A stretch of DNA of 64,000 bases from Haloplanus sp. GDY1 (lineage in GTDB: Archaea > Halobacteriota > Halobacteria > Halobacteriales > Haloferacaceae). The stretch is from positions 620,001 to 684,000 of the forward strand of contig NZ_CP098514.1 of assembly GCF_023703775.1 (NCBI RefSeq). Direction: 5' to 3'. Positions 53,340 through 61,862 of this stretch are shown piece after piece. A program made the translations under genes and the position numbers. Under the pieces are notes generated by a model. It searched no databases. It saw only the letters and a program-made list of their open reading frames with translations, and was not told the DNA's origin. Position 1 is the first letter of the stretch. Every line of letters begins with the position of its first letter.

Positions 53340-53867
53340 TCAGTCCTCGGCCTCGGCGCCGTGGAGACCGGCGTCGACCAAGCGCATGAACCGGTCGACG
53401 AGGCGGTCCGAGAGCGACGGCGTGACCGCCTGGAGGAGCGCCACCGTCTCCGACGGGCGCGTGAGCGACACCTCGACCCGTCCACGGTCGCCGTAGGACC
53501 GCTCGACGACCCCGGCGTCTTCGAGCGTGTCGACGTGCCAGGAGACGGTGCTGCGCGCCAGGTCGAGTCGGTCCGCGAGCGTCGACGCCGGGAGCCGTCC
53601 GTCCTCGACGAGATGGGTGATGAGTTCGCGCGCCGTCTCGCGGCGATACAGCGAGAGCACCCGTCGCTCCCAGGCGTCGTACTCGGTGTCGAAGTAGTGG
53701 GTGCGTCCCCGGATGCGCTCGGCGACGACGTCGCCGCTCCGGCCGAGCCGTCGGAGGTGGTACTGCGCCTGCCCGGTCGCGATGTCCAGGTTCCGTACGA
53801 GTTGGTTGAAGTGCACGCCGGGATTGCGCCGGACGTGGTCGCGGACCCGTCGGCGGACGTCGGTCAT
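53340..53867 (-). CDS. Two-winged-helix transcriptional regulator
   Basis: A 175-residue protein with two consecutive winged helices: 1-75 (MTDVRRRVRDHVRRNPGVHF NQLVR, AQYHLRRLGRSGDVV) and 80-150 (ARELITHLVEDGRLPASTLA, TVSWHVDTLEDAGVVER). This double HTH arrangement is common in haloarchaeal repressors. It is convergent with nosY and divergent from nothing close, with a palindrome at 53877 in front of its start. It probably controls the nos genes and itself. ATG 53865-53867 is chosen; the longer frame covers the palindrome. Confidence 0.85.
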   Translation of the reverse strand: MTDVRRRVRDHVRRNPGVHFNQLVRNLDIATGQAQYHLRRLGRSGDVVAERIRGRTHYFDTEYDAWERRVLSLYRRETARELITHLVEDGRLPASTLADRLDLARSTVSWHVDTLEDAGVVERSYGDRGRVEVSLTRPSETVALLQAVTPSLSDRLVDRFMRLVDAGLHGAEAED

Positions 53868-53876
53868 GGCCGTGAT

Positions 53877-53895
53877 ATTGTGCCGACGGGACAAT
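53877..53895. promoter_or_regulatory. Palindrome in front of the winged-helix regulator
   Basis: ATTGTGCCGACGGGACAAT has arms ATTGTCCCG-like/CGGGACAAT with one mismatch. It ends 9-10 bases before the ATG and lies on the start of the regulator gene and after the nosL stop, a place for an autoregulatory operator. Confidence 0.45.
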
Positions 53896-53930
53896 CGCCT
53901 CTCGTCGATTCCCACTCGCTGGGAATCGGC

Positions 53931-54494
53931 CTACCCACGCGCCACGAGTTCGCGGGAGATCCCCTCGGCGTCGACGATCTCCCCCCCGTACGCCGCCGCG
54001 AACGCCTCGGCGTCGCCGTCGTCGCCGAACGGCACCAGCGCCGGCCCCATCGCTCCCTCCACCCCCGACCCGGCCACCACGCGCAACTCCTCGGTGGCTC
54101 CGAACGCCTCGGCGTCGAGGTGGGCCGAGAGGACGCGGTCGCCGTTCGCCTCGCGGACCGCGTAGTCGACCGTCGAGTAGTCGGTCAGGTAGGTGACCCG
54201 CGGCCGCCACCCGCGGCGCTCGGTCGCGAACCGATGTCGGAAGGTACAGACCGTACTGCAGAAGCGGGCCGGCGGGTCGTGGCCCTCGGGACTGTGCTCG
54301 CGGTAGTAGGTCTGTCCCGACGGCCCGGACTGGCGGTCGACGACCATCCCGCACTGGTCGCACCCGCCGGCGCCGGAAAGCGAGACGGCGGCCGGCCGGT
54401 CCGTCGACCCCGAACACCCCGCGAGGGAGACGGCGGCCGCCACGCAGCACAGGACTCGCCGCCGGGTCGGCCCGGCGGACGCGTGTCGCGTCAT
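53931..54494 (-). CDS. nosL: NosL-like copper chaperone lipoprotein
   Basis: A 187-residue protein with a Tat-type signal (TRRRVLCCVAAAVSLAGCSG, lipobox Cys). The copper motif CDQCGMVVD is intact, followed by FCSTVCTFRHRF and the NosL C-terminal pattern GPALVPFGDDGDAEAFAAAY. NosL delivers Cu(I) to the NosD/F/Y complex. It lies on the opposite strand from nosDFY, beyond the regulator. No nosZ reductase gene is seen in the window. Confidence 0.93.
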   Translation of the reverse strand: MTRHASAGPTRRRVLCCVAAAVSLAGCSGSTDRPAAVSLSGAGGCDQCGMVVDRQSGPSGQTYYREHSPEGHDPPARFCSTVCTFRHRFATERRGWRPRVTYLTDYSTVDYAVREANGDRVLSAHLDAEAFGATEELRVVAGSGVEGAMGPALVPFGDDGDAEAFAAAYGGEIVDAEGISRELVARG

Positions 54495-54548
54495 GGTCGT
54501 GCTTGATCGGCGGGCGTCAAAGCTCCCGTGGTGTACTCGTCGAAAACG

Positions 54549-54872
54549 TCATCGAGAGGGACCGCCGCCCCCGGTGACGAGGTACGCGGCCGTCAGGATC
54601 AACACGGCGATGGCGAGGTCGGTCGTGTGTTCGACGAGGTGGTGGACGACCATCGGGATCCGCCCGAGGACCGTCCCGATCCCGACGATCGATCGGACGA
54701 CGAGCAGCCCGATGGCCACCGTCAGCAGGGTGTACGACCGCGACCGGCGGCGTCGCGCCGCCACCAGCGCGACGGCGAACAGCGAGAGCGTGCCAGCCGT
54801 CGTGAGCCCGAGGACGACGAGCAACGCGAGTGCTTCGCCCGTCCCCAGCCAGTTCCCCGTCGGAAGGACCAT
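54549..54872 (-). CDS. Three-helix membrane protein
   Basis: A 107-residue protein with three helices: 12-37, 47-67 and 78-100. An RRRRSRS stretch marks the first cytoplasmic loop. HHLVEHTTD lies near the third helix and may bind metal or heme. It neighbours the nosL gene on the same strand, 54 bases away. I do not recognise a characterised family. Confidence 0.7.
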   Translation of the reverse strand: MVLPTGNWLGTGEALALLVVLGLTTAGTLSLFAVALVAARRRRSRSYTLLTVAIGLLVVRSIVGIGTVLGRIPMVVHHLVEHTTDLAIAVLILTAAYLVTGGGGPSR

Positions 54873-54956
54873 CTCGGTCCGGACCCTCTCGTCCCACGAC
54901 CCAATAGGTTGTGGACGACTCGCGTCCGGCGAAAAGAACCGTCCGCGCCGGCGACC

Positions 54957-55331
54957 CTACTCCTCGGAGACGAACGCGACGGTGCAGTCCGCGTTCAACA
55001 GGACGAGCTGCGAGACGCTGCCCATCAGCGCCTTGCCGATCGGCGTCTGTTTCCGCGGCCCGAGGACGATGTAACTGGCGTCTCGGTCCTCGGCCTCGCG
55101 GAGAATGCGCGCGGCCGGATCCCCCAGCGCCCCCGCGGCGGTGACGTTCTCGGGGTCGTCGAGCGCCAGGCGGATCGCGTTGGTGGCGATTTCCTCCGCG
55201 GCCGACACCGCCTCGGTCTCCGGCTGGACGTTGAGCACGACCAGTTCCTCTCCGAACGCCTGTGCGAGTTCGTAGCCACGCTGTACCACACGGGACTCGT
55301 CCGCGTCGTCGACGGCAGCCAGGATTGACAT
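54957..55331 (-). CDS. Universal stress protein (UspA family)
   Basis: A 124-residue UspA domain: MSILAAVDDADESRVVQRGY, the second-strand VVLNVQP, and the ATP-binding C-terminal pattern GDPAARILREAEDRDASYIV, GPRKQTPIGKALMGSVSQLV. It binds nucleotides and responds to stress in many organisms. Its ATG follows a GC-poor gap of ~200 bases that separates it from the ribokinase gene. Confidence 0.93.
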   Translation of the reverse strand: MSILAAVDDADESRVVQRGYELAQAFGEELVVLNVQPETEAVSAAEEIATNAIRLALDDPENVTAAGALGDPAARILREAEDRDASYIVLGPRKQTPIGKALMGSVSQLVLLNADCTVAFVSEE

Positions 55332-55536
55332 GGCAGTTACCTCTCGTTTCGGGAATGAGATAAACGTTGGTTACGATTGTCACGTCGAGGGAATCCGTCC
55401 ACCGGAGGTGGCCGAGTCCGACCGCGACGGCGCTCCAGTCGGCCGTTCCACTCGACACGGTGGACGTGTCAGGTGCGACGAACGGAGGTGGGTCCGACCC
55501 GAACGTATAGGTGGCCGGCGGACGGGTGGGATCGGC

Positions 55537-56481
55537 ATGGGTCGCGTGGCGAGTCTCGGAAGCATCAACGTGGACCGCGTCGTCTCGGCGACGGTCGGCG
55601 ACCTGGCGGCGTTCGCCGAGCGGTTCGACTGGTTCCCGGAGCGCGGACACACCGTCCGGGTCGAGACGCTCCCCGACGACTTCGACGTCGACGCCGACGA
55701 GGTTCGCCACGGGGGGAAGGGAGCGAACCAGGCCGTCGCGGCGTCGCGTGCCGGCGCCGAGACGACGATGTTCGGCAAGGTCGGTCGGGATCACGCGGCG
55801 TACGGCGTGCTCCCGGCACTCGCCGACGACGGCGTCGACGCCGACGGCGTCGGGACGGCCGACGCGCCGACCGGGACGGCTTACGTGTTCGTCGAGGCGT
55901 CGGGCGACAACCGGATCGTCGTCCGCCCGGGCGCAAACGCGGCCGTCGACGACTCGTACGTCCGGGGACGGTACGACGCCATCGTCGGCGCCGACTGCCT
56001 CCTCCTGCAAAACGAGATTCCGGTCGCGCCGGTGGCGGCGCTGCTCGCCGACCTGGCGGACGAACCGGACCGGCCGACGGTGGTCCTCGACCCGGCGCCC
56101 CCCGAGGGGGTGGCGCCGCTGCTCTCCTGCGAGGCGGTGGATTACTGCACGCCGAACGCGGCCGAGTACGCGGCGCTCGACGGCGCTCTCGACGGCTTCG
56201 GTGGGGTCGTCGTTCGCAAGCGCGGCGGCGACCCGGTCGTCGTCGAGCGGGCGGGCGAGCGCCTGTTCTCGGTCGCGCCCCCGACGGTCGATCCGGTCGA
56301 CACGACCGGCGCCGGCGACGCCCTGAACGGCGCGCTGGCGGCGCGACTCGCGGCGGGGGACCCGCTCCGCGAGGCGGTCGCAGTGGCGACGGTCGCCGGG
56401 TCGCTCGCCACCCGCGAGGCCGGTGCGCGGAACGGCGTGCCGACGCTCGACGGGATTCGGGCGTTCCGCGAGTCCGGCTGA
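55537..56481 (+). CDS. rbsK: PfkB-family sugar kinase (ribokinase-like)
   Basis: A 314-residue kinase. SINVDRVVSATVGDLA starts the fold, GGKGANQAVAASRAGA is the N-terminal PfkB signature, QNEIPVAPVAALLADL and the ATP/anion-hole motif DTTGAGDALNGALAARLA with catalytic Asp close the domain. It phosphorylates ribose or a related sugar or nucleoside. The Hsp20 gene ends convergently 82 bases downstream. ATG 55537 is preferred; the longer frame is shadow sequence. Confidence 0.9.
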   Translation: MGRVASLGSINVDRVVSATVGDLAAFAERFDWFPERGHTVRVETLPDDFDVDADEVRHGGKGANQAVAASRAGAETTMFGKVGRDHAAYGVLPALADDGVDADGVGTADAPTGTAYVFVEASGDNRIVVRPGANAAVDDSYVRGRYDAIVGADCLLLQNEIPVAPVAALLADLADEPDRPTVVLDPAPPEGVAPLLSCEAVDYCTPNAAEYAALDGALDGFGGVVVRKRGGDPVVVERAGERLFSVAPPTVDPVDTTGAGDALNGALAARLAAGDPLREAVAVATVAGSLATREAGARNGVPTLDGIRAFRESG

Positions 56482-56562
56482 TCCCCGACGGATGCTGGGT
56501 CCGCCGGCAGTTCGCCATCCCGGTCCGGAGACGCCCCCGACGGGCGCTCGACGCCCCGCCGT

Positions 56563-57012
56563 TCAGTTCACGTCGATCCGAGTGCCGCGCGAGTCCGGCT
56601 CCGCCTTCGGCATCCGCACCGTCAACACCCCGTTGTTGTACGTGGCGGTGATCCCCTCCTCGTCGACGGACGCGGGGAGGTCGATCGACCGCGAGACGGA
56701 GGCGTGGCGGCGCTCGCGCCGGACGTACTCCCCCTCCTCGGACTCGGTCGTCTCGTCACGTTCGGCGGCGATCCGCAGCGTCCGCTCGGTCACCCGCACG
56801 TCGATGTCCTCGGTCTCGAAGCCGGGCAGGTCGCCCGTCAACACGAGTTCCTCCCCCGTGTCTTCGAGGTCGACGCTCATGCCCGTCGCCGCCGGCCGCG
56901 GCAACCCACCTTCGAGGTCCTCCGGGTCCCACATCCGCGCCGCGTTCTCGAAGTTCTCCTGCATTCGCTCGAACAGGTCCTCGATGTCGTCGAACGGGTT
57001 TCGTCGGGTCAT
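56563..57012 (-). CDS. hsp20: Hsp20-family small heat-shock protein
   Basis: A 149-residue alpha-crystallin protein: N-terminal MTRRNPFDDIEDLFERMQEN, then the crystallin domain with LPGFETEDIDVRVTERTLRI and the closing NNGVLTVRMPKAEPD. It forms oligomers holding unfolded proteins. ATG 57010-57012 is chosen over a GTG 12 bases upstream. It lies 75 bases downstream of the phosphoribosyltransferase gene's stop. Confidence 0.93.
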   Translation of the reverse strand: MTRRNPFDDIEDLFERMQENFENAARMWDPEDLEGGLPRPAATGMSVDLEDTGEELVLTGDLPGFETEDIDVRVTERTLRIAAERDETTESEEGEYVRRERRHASVSRSIDLPASVDEEGITATYNNGVLTVRMPKAEPDSRGTRIDVN

Positions 57013-57087
57013 CCGTGTCGACACCTGACGGTCTCCTAACTGAAATTCCGCACGGTCGTTCCTGAAGGGTGGGAACGGGCGGGCGAG

Positions 57088-57741
57088 TCAGGGGCCGTCG
57101 TCGAGATACGCCATCGCCTCCTCGTCGCTCACCTGGTCGAACCGGTCGTAGAACCCGCCGACCGCCCGGAAGTCGGCGGGCGTTTCGAGGCAGATCACGG
57201 CGTCCGCCTCGCGTTCGAGTCGCTCCACCGTGTCGGGTGGCGCGACGGGTATCGCGAGGACGACCCGCGCCGCGTCCCTCGCTCGCACGAGGCGGAGCGC
57301 GGCGATGGCGGTCGCCCCCGTCGCGGCGCCGTCGTCGACCACGACGACCGACCGTCCGGTCAGGTCGGGCGCCGGCCGGTCGCTCCGGTAGCGCGACGCC
57401 TTCTCGCGGGCCGCCCGGGCCTCCCGTTCGCGCTCGCGTTCGACGTACGCGTCGCTCACGCCGAGACGGTCGATGACGTCCTCGTCGAGCCACGCGCTCC
57501 CGTCGCTGCCGACGGCGCCGATGGCGTACTCCGGGTTGCCGGGGGCACCGATCTTCGAGGCGGCAACGACGTCGAGCGTCGCGTCGAGGGCGTCGGCCAC
57601 GGCCCGCCCGAGCGGCAACCCGCCCCGCGGAATCGCGAGGACGACGTCGGCCTCGACCCCCCGATTCCGGAGTTCGGTCGCCAGCCGTCGGCCCGCCTCG
57701 GTGCGATCCGCGAACCGGCCGCCGTCGGCGTCGGTGGTCAT
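57088..57741 (-). CDS. Phosphoribosyltransferase
   Basis: A 217-residue type I PRTase: PRPP-binding loop VVVVDDGAATGATAI, the hood region LAIPRGGLPLGRAVADALDA and KIGAPGNPEYAIGAVGSDGS. This kind of Asp/Gly-rich 'predicted PRTase' in archaea has uncertain base specificity. It starts MTTDADGGRFADRTE at 57739-57741 (an upstream frame is discarded) and ends before Hsp20. Confidence 0.85.
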   Translation of the reverse strand: MTTDADGGRFADRTEAGRRLATELRNRGVEADVVLAIPRGGLPLGRAVADALDATLDVVAASKIGAPGNPEYAIGAVGSDGSAWLDEDVIDRLGVSDAYVEREREREARAAREKASRYRSDRPAPDLTGRSVVVVDDGAATGATAIAALRLVRARDAARVVLAIPVAPPDTVERLEREADAVICLETPADFRAVGGFYDRFDQVSDEEAMAYLDDGP

Positions 57742-57793
57742 GTCGTACTGTAGGGTATCCACGGTGAAATGCATCACTCCCGGAGTGGGACCC

Positions 57794-58024
57794 TCACCCG
57801 TCCGTGTCGTCCGCTCGCACCCAGGCCGCGACGAGTCGGTTCACGTTGTGGAGGAGGACGGCGACGCTGAGCAGCGTCGTGACGAGGTAGACGACGAACC
57901 CCGGCGGGCCGCCGAGCGACCCCCCGATCACGCCGCCGGTGATGCCGACGACGGTGAGTTCGAGCCACGTCACGAGGATCCGGGAGGCGAGTCGCGGCGG
58001 GTCCGGCGCCGCCTCGTCGGGCAT
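57794..58024 (-). CDS. Small membrane protein of the cytochrome bd operon
   Basis: A 76-residue protein with two helices (about 15-35, 38-58). Its ATG overlaps the CydB stop (TGATG), so it is co-translated with cydAB, in the position of the CydX/CydH-type small subunits of bacterial bd oxidases. Sequence resemblance to CydX is not clear, and it is longer. Confidence 0.65.
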   Translation of the reverse strand: MPDEAAPDPPRLASRILVTWLELTVVGITGGVIGGSLGGPPGFVVYLVTTLLSVAVLLHNVNRLVAAWVRADDTDG

Positions 58025-59025
58025 CAGTACGACTCCCCCGCCTCGATCGGCCCGCTGAACGCCGAGTAGAGGACGGCGAAGTAGGCGAACACGAGGGGGA
58101 GCAGGAGCGCCGCCCCGATCGACATGAGGTTGAGCGAGAGCGTCGGGACGATGGCCGCCTCGACGGTCAGTCCCGTCGCGGGGTCGACCGACGGGTAGAG
58201 CAGAACCGCGATCACGGCGACGAGCGCGAAGACCAGTCCGGCCGCGGCGACGAAGGCGGCGTAGTACCGATCCCGGTGTGTCGCGACGGCGTAGCCGGCC
58301 GCGAGGAGGAGCGTGGCGGCGACCAGTCCCAGCACGGCCGGCGACCGCATCGCCGCCCGCAGGTCCGGCGCGAGGGCGTAGAGCGCGGCGAGCGTGACGA
58401 CCACCAGCACCAGGTACGCCACCAGCGCGCGGTGGCCGTCGGCCCGCAGGTCCGCCCGCAGGTCGCCGCGGGTCTTCAGGCGCAGGAACGCCACCCCGTC
58501 GACGACGGTGAGCGCGACGACGGTCAGGCCGGCGAGGAGGCCCGCGGGCGTGACGAGCGCCGTCGCCCCGAGCAGCCAGTTCGCGGTGAACATCCCGAGG
58601 AGGAAGGGAGTGGCGACGCTGCCCGCGACGAAGGAACGCCCCCACCACCTCTGCCACCGCTCGTCGTGGCGCTGTTCGTACATCTCGGGCGCGAGGCCGC
58701 GGAGGATCAGTCCCCCGAGGATGGCGAACATGAGCAGGTAGTGGCGACTGAACAGATTGGCGTAGACGGCCGGGAAGGCGGCGAACATGACGCCGCCGAA
58801 CACCACCAGCCACACCTCGTTGCCGTCCCAGAAGGGGCCGATGGCCGCGAGGAACTGCTCGCGGATCTCCTCGTCCTCGCGGGTCGCGAAGAGCGCGCCG
58901 ACGCCGAAGTCGAAGCCGTCGAGAAAGAGGAAGGTCCCGAAGATGAAAAACAGGAGCGCGAACCAGAGGTCGGGGAGCGGCAGGCCGAACAGCGGGCCGC
59001 TCGACAGCGCGTCGACGCTAGTCAT
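58024..59025 (-). CDS. cydB: Cytochrome bd quinol oxidase subunit II
   Basis: A 333-residue membrane protein with eight to nine helices. PLPDLWFALLFFIFGTFLFL DGFDFGVGALF is the family N-terminus, and NEVWLVVFGGVMFAAFPAVY follows. It forms the bd oxidase with CydA, reducing oxygen with menaquinol or ubiquinol-like quinones. It overlaps cydA by eight bases. Confidence 0.94.
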   Translation of the reverse strand: MTSVDALSSGPLFGLPLPDLWFALLFFIFGTFLFLDGFDFGVGALFATREDEEIREQFLAAIGPFWDGNEVWLVVFGGVMFAAFPAVYANLFSRHYLLMFAILGGLILRGLAPEMYEQRHDERWQRWWGRSFVAGSVATPFLLGMFTANWLLGATALVTPAGLLAGLTVVALTVVDGVAFLRLKTRGDLRADLRADGHRALVAYLVLVVVTLAALYALAPDLRAAMRSPAVLGLVAATLLLAAGYAVATHRDRYYAAFVAAAGLVFALVAVIAVLLYPSVDPATGLTVEAAIVPTLSLNLMSIGAALLLPLVFAYFAVLYSAFSGPIEAGESY

Positions 59026-60439
59026 CGGCGGTCGCTCCCGTCGACGACTCCGTTCGGTCGGTCGCCCGGAGGTCCGCACCGTCGGGCGGCCCGGCGCGGA
59101 CGATGCGCGTGACCACGTAGCCATAGAGGGCGAGCAAGCCGAGATACAGCCCCGCGAAGCCGACGAGCGTCGCCGTCGCCTCGGCGCCGGTGAGGCCGGG
59201 CGAGACGCCCGCACTCGTCTTCATGACCCCCTGGATGATCCACGGCTGGCGACCGACCTCGGTGACGATCCACCCCACCTCGACGGCGAAGACGCCGAGC
59301 GGTGCCGAGGCCATCAGCGCCTTGTGCAACAGGTCGTCTTCGAGGAGTTCGCCCCTGTACCAGCGGTAGCCGCCCCAGAACGCGAGGAGGACGAACCAGA
59401 ACCCGAGCGCGACCATCATGCGGAACGCCCAGAAGACGATCGCGACGGGTGGCTGTGGTCCCTCGAACTCCTCTAGGCCGCGGATGGTCGCCTGTGGGTT
59501 CCCGCCGCTCGCCAGCCACGACGCCCCGCCCGGGATGCCGATGCCGAATATCTCCTTCGCTCGCGGGTCGACCAGGTTCTCGACGCTCGTCGGGACGGCG
59601 ACGATGTACTCGGGGACATAACTGTCCGTCTCCCAGACGGCCTCCATCGCCGCGAACTTCTGGGGCTGGGTCTCGTAGACGTGGCGTGCGTACATGTCGC
59701 CGTGGATCACCTGCAGCGGCGCCGTGATCAGGAGGGCGACGAGGCCGATCTTGAGCGTCGTCTCCCAGAACTCGGCGTGTTCGACCGGGCGATCCCAGAC
59801 GTGATGCCGGAAGACGAAGTAGGCGCTCAGCCCGCAGATGGCGAGGGCGACGGACTCGACGGCCGCGTTCTGCATGTGGACGAACATCCAGAAAAATCGG
59901 GGGTTGAGGTAGGCGGCGACCGGGTCGGTCAGGTGGACCACCCGGTGACCGTTCTCGACGACCATCTCGAACCCCCGCGGGGTCTGCATCCACGAGTTGG
60001 CGATCAGGATCCAGACGGCCGAGAGCCAGGTGCCGAGGCCGACGGCGACGGCCGACACCATGTAGAGCGCGTCGCCGACGCGCTCCCGGCCGTAGACGAA
60101 GACCCCGAGGAAGGTGGCCTCCAGCATGAACGCCATCATCCCCTCGACGGCGAGTGGGCCGCCGAACAGCGGCCCGGCCGTCGTCGCGAAGGCGGCGAAG
60201 TTGGTGCCGAACTCGAACTCGAGGACGATGCCGGTCACCGTCCCGACGACGAAACTCACGGCGAAGATGCGGGTCCAGAACCGACGCAACTGCTCGTATA
60301 TCGGCTTCCCCGTCCGGATGTCCTTCCAGGTGAAGTAGACGAGAAAGGGCGCGAGCCCCATGCTCACCACGGGGAAGACGATGTGGACGATGGTCGTGAG
60401 GGCGAACTGGAGCCGGCTTGCAGTGACTGGGTCTACCAT
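59018..60439 (-). CDS. cydA: Cytochrome bd quinol oxidase subunit I
   Basis: A 473-residue membrane protein. The heme ligands are expected at His in TTIVHIVFPVVSM (19), His in WMFVHMQNAAVES (~184) and Met in WAFRMMVALGF. The Q-loop between helices 6 and 7 is short, as in many archaeal and Gram-positive bd oxidases. MVDPVTASRLQFALTTIVHI is the true start (ATG 60437-60439). Menaquinone genes elsewhere in the window fit menaquinol as donor. Confidence 0.95.
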   Translation of the reverse strand: MVDPVTASRLQFALTTIVHIVFPVVSMGLAPFLVYFTWKDIRTGKPIYEQLRRFWTRIFAVSFVVGTVTGIVLEFEFGTNFAAFATTAGPLFGGPLAVEGMMAFMLEATFLGVFVYGRERVGDALYMVSAVAVGLGTWLSAVWILIANSWMQTPRGFEMVVENGHRVVHLTDPVAAYLNPRFFWMFVHMQNAAVESVALAICGLSAYFVFRHHVWDRPVEHAEFWETTLKIGLVALLITAPLQVIHGDMYARHVYETQPQKFAAMEAVWETDSYVPEYIVAVPTSVENLVDPRAKEIFGIGIPGGASWLASGGNPQATIRGLEEFEGPQPPVAIVFWAFRMMVALGFWFVLLAFWGGYRWYRGELLEDDLLHKALMASAPLGVFAVEVGWIVTEVGRQPWIIQGVMKTSAGVSPGLTGAEATATLVGFAGLYLGLLALYGYVVTRIVRAGPPDGADLRATDRTESSTGATADD

Positions 60440-60640
60440 GTGCGGGGTCGGCGTCTCACCCACCCAATTGAACGTCCTGTCTATTCGTTGTTGGGTCGGT
60501 CGGCGCGTCCTCGGTGGTTCTCGCGACCCGACGGAGTTCAACCGCTCCATCGTTCCCAGAGTCCGGGAATCCTCGGGACTCCCGGCCGATACTGTATTTC
60601 GACCGACACAATTACTACCGTCGGGACCGTCGGCTCGCGT

Positions 60641-60832
60641 ATGCTCCTCCGCATCGCCGCGCTCGCACTCGGCGTCGCCGAGACGCTCCGTCCCCGTCAG
60701 GTCGTCGACTTCTGGATGAACCTGGCGACCGAAGACGAAGTGACGCTCCGCCCCTGGGTGTACACGGCCGCCCGGATCGAGGGCCTGTTTCTCGTGTTGT
60801 GGGCGTTGCGCCGGCGGTCCAGCGACGACTGA
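60641..60832 (+). CDS. Small membrane-associated protein (63 aa)
   Basis: Encodes MLLRIAALALGVAETLRPRQ VVDFWMNLATEDEV... with one N-terminal and one C-terminal amphipathic or membrane helix. It faces away from cydA across a 200-base, AT-rich promoter region. Haloarchaea contain similar short proteins next to various genes; function unknown. Confidence 0.62.
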   Translation: MLLRIAALALGVAETLRPRQVVDFWMNLATEDEVTLRPWVYTAARIEGLFLVLWALRRRSSDD

Positions 60833-60886
60833 TCCCCGACGGGAAGACGTCCGGTCGACGGCGCTCGCCCACGAACGAGCGGCGGC

Positions 60887-61600
60887 CTACCCGTCGAGGT
60901 AGCGGTCGGCGACCTCGATACGCTCGGCGAGCGTCCCGAGGAACCGCGCCGCGTCGGCGCCGTCGACGACGCGGTGGTCGAAGCTCAGGTCGAACCTGAC
61001 CTCCTGGCGGAAGGTGACGCCCCCTCCCCCGTCCGGGCGGGCGCGCTCCCGGAGGCGGCTCAGCCCCAGGATGGCCACCTCCGGCGGGTTGATGATCGGG
61101 GTGAAGGAGTCCACGCCGAGGGGGCCGAGGTTCGACAGGGTGATCGTCCCGCCCCGGAGGTCGGCCATCGAGTGCTCGCCGGCCTGCACGGCGTCGGTCA
61201 GTCGGCGGCGCTCCCGCGCCACCTCGGCGAGCGACTTCGACCCCACGTCCGCGAGTACCGGCGCGACGAGGCCGTCGTCGACGGCGACGGCGACGCCGAC
61301 GTTGTGCTCCTCGTAGAGTCGGTGGCGGCCGTCCTCGAAGGTCGCGTTGAACGACGGGTGGGCGTCCAGCGCCGCCGAGAGGGCACGGATCACCACGTCG
61401 GTGATGGCGACGCCCTCGCCGGCGCGGTCCGCCGTCCCGGCGAGCGTCTCGGCGTCCACCTCGCGGCTCGCGGTGACGTGGACGGCCTCGCGGTAGCTCT
61501 CGGCCAGTCGCTCGGCGATGGTCCGTCGCATCGGGCTCGGCGTGCGCTCCTCGCGGAGCGTGCGCGGCGCCGGGCCGTCGCCTTCGTCGGACCCGGGCAT
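60887..61600 (-). CDS. 2-Oxoacid dehydrogenase E2, catalytic domain only
   Basis: A 237-residue acyltransferase catalytic domain: SPMRRTIAERLAESYREAVH, NATFEDGRHRLYEEHNVGVA, the CoA site, and the catalytic block DLSFDHRVVDGADAARFLGT ending LAERIEVADRYLDG. It lacks the usual N-terminal lipoyl domain and the E1/E3-binding domain. The lipoyl domain is encoded separately at 61602. No E3 (dihydrolipoamide dehydrogenase) gene lies here. Confidence 0.9.
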   Translation of the reverse strand: MPGSDEGDGPAPRTLREERTPSPMRRTIAERLAESYREAVHVTASREVDAETLAGTADRAGEGVAITDVVIRALSAALDAHPSFNATFEDGRHRLYEEHNVGVAVAVDDGLVAPVLADVGSKSLAEVARERRRLTDAVQAGEHSMADLRGGTITLSNLGPLGVDSFTPIINPPEVAILGLSRLRERARPDGGGGVTFRQEVRFDLSFDHRVVDGADAARFLGTLAERIEVADRYLDG

Positions 61601-61601
61601 G

Positions 61602-61862
61602 TCAGTCGGGGGCGATCCAGGCGAGCGTGTCGCCGACGGCGAACTCCGCGTCCTCCGCGCGGGCGATTTCGGCGAGTTCCCCGGCAACCGGCGCGAGGAC
61701 GTCCACGCTCACCTTCTCGATCTGTATCTCACAGAGGCTCTCGCCCGCCTCGACGCGGCGCCCCTCGGTCGCGAACCAGTTGACGACGACTCCCTCCTCG
61801 GCGTCGACGTCGTCGCTCCAGTCGCCGTCGGCGACGACGGGGACGCGGTCGCTCCCGCTCAT
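61602..61862 (-). CDS. Free-standing lipoyl-domain protein
   Basis: An 86-residue protein consisting of one lipoyl domain with the target lysine in CEIQIEKVSVDVLAPV. Its stop and the E2 catalytic start are one base apart (TGAcATG) in different frames. Its ATG overlaps the E1-beta stop by four bases. It would carry acyl groups between E1 and the catalytic E2. Confidence 0.9.
   Translation of the reverse strand: MSGSDRVPVVADGDWSDDVDAEEGVVVNWFATEGRRVEAGESLCEIQIEKVSVDVLAPVAGELAEIARAEDAEFAVGDTLAWIAPD

Noticed and set aside
61600-61604. Frameshift separating the lipoyl and catalytic E2 domains
   Set aside because: Joining the frames would still leave no peripheral binding domain or usual linkers; both ORFs have proper starts and stops, so two genes are more likely.
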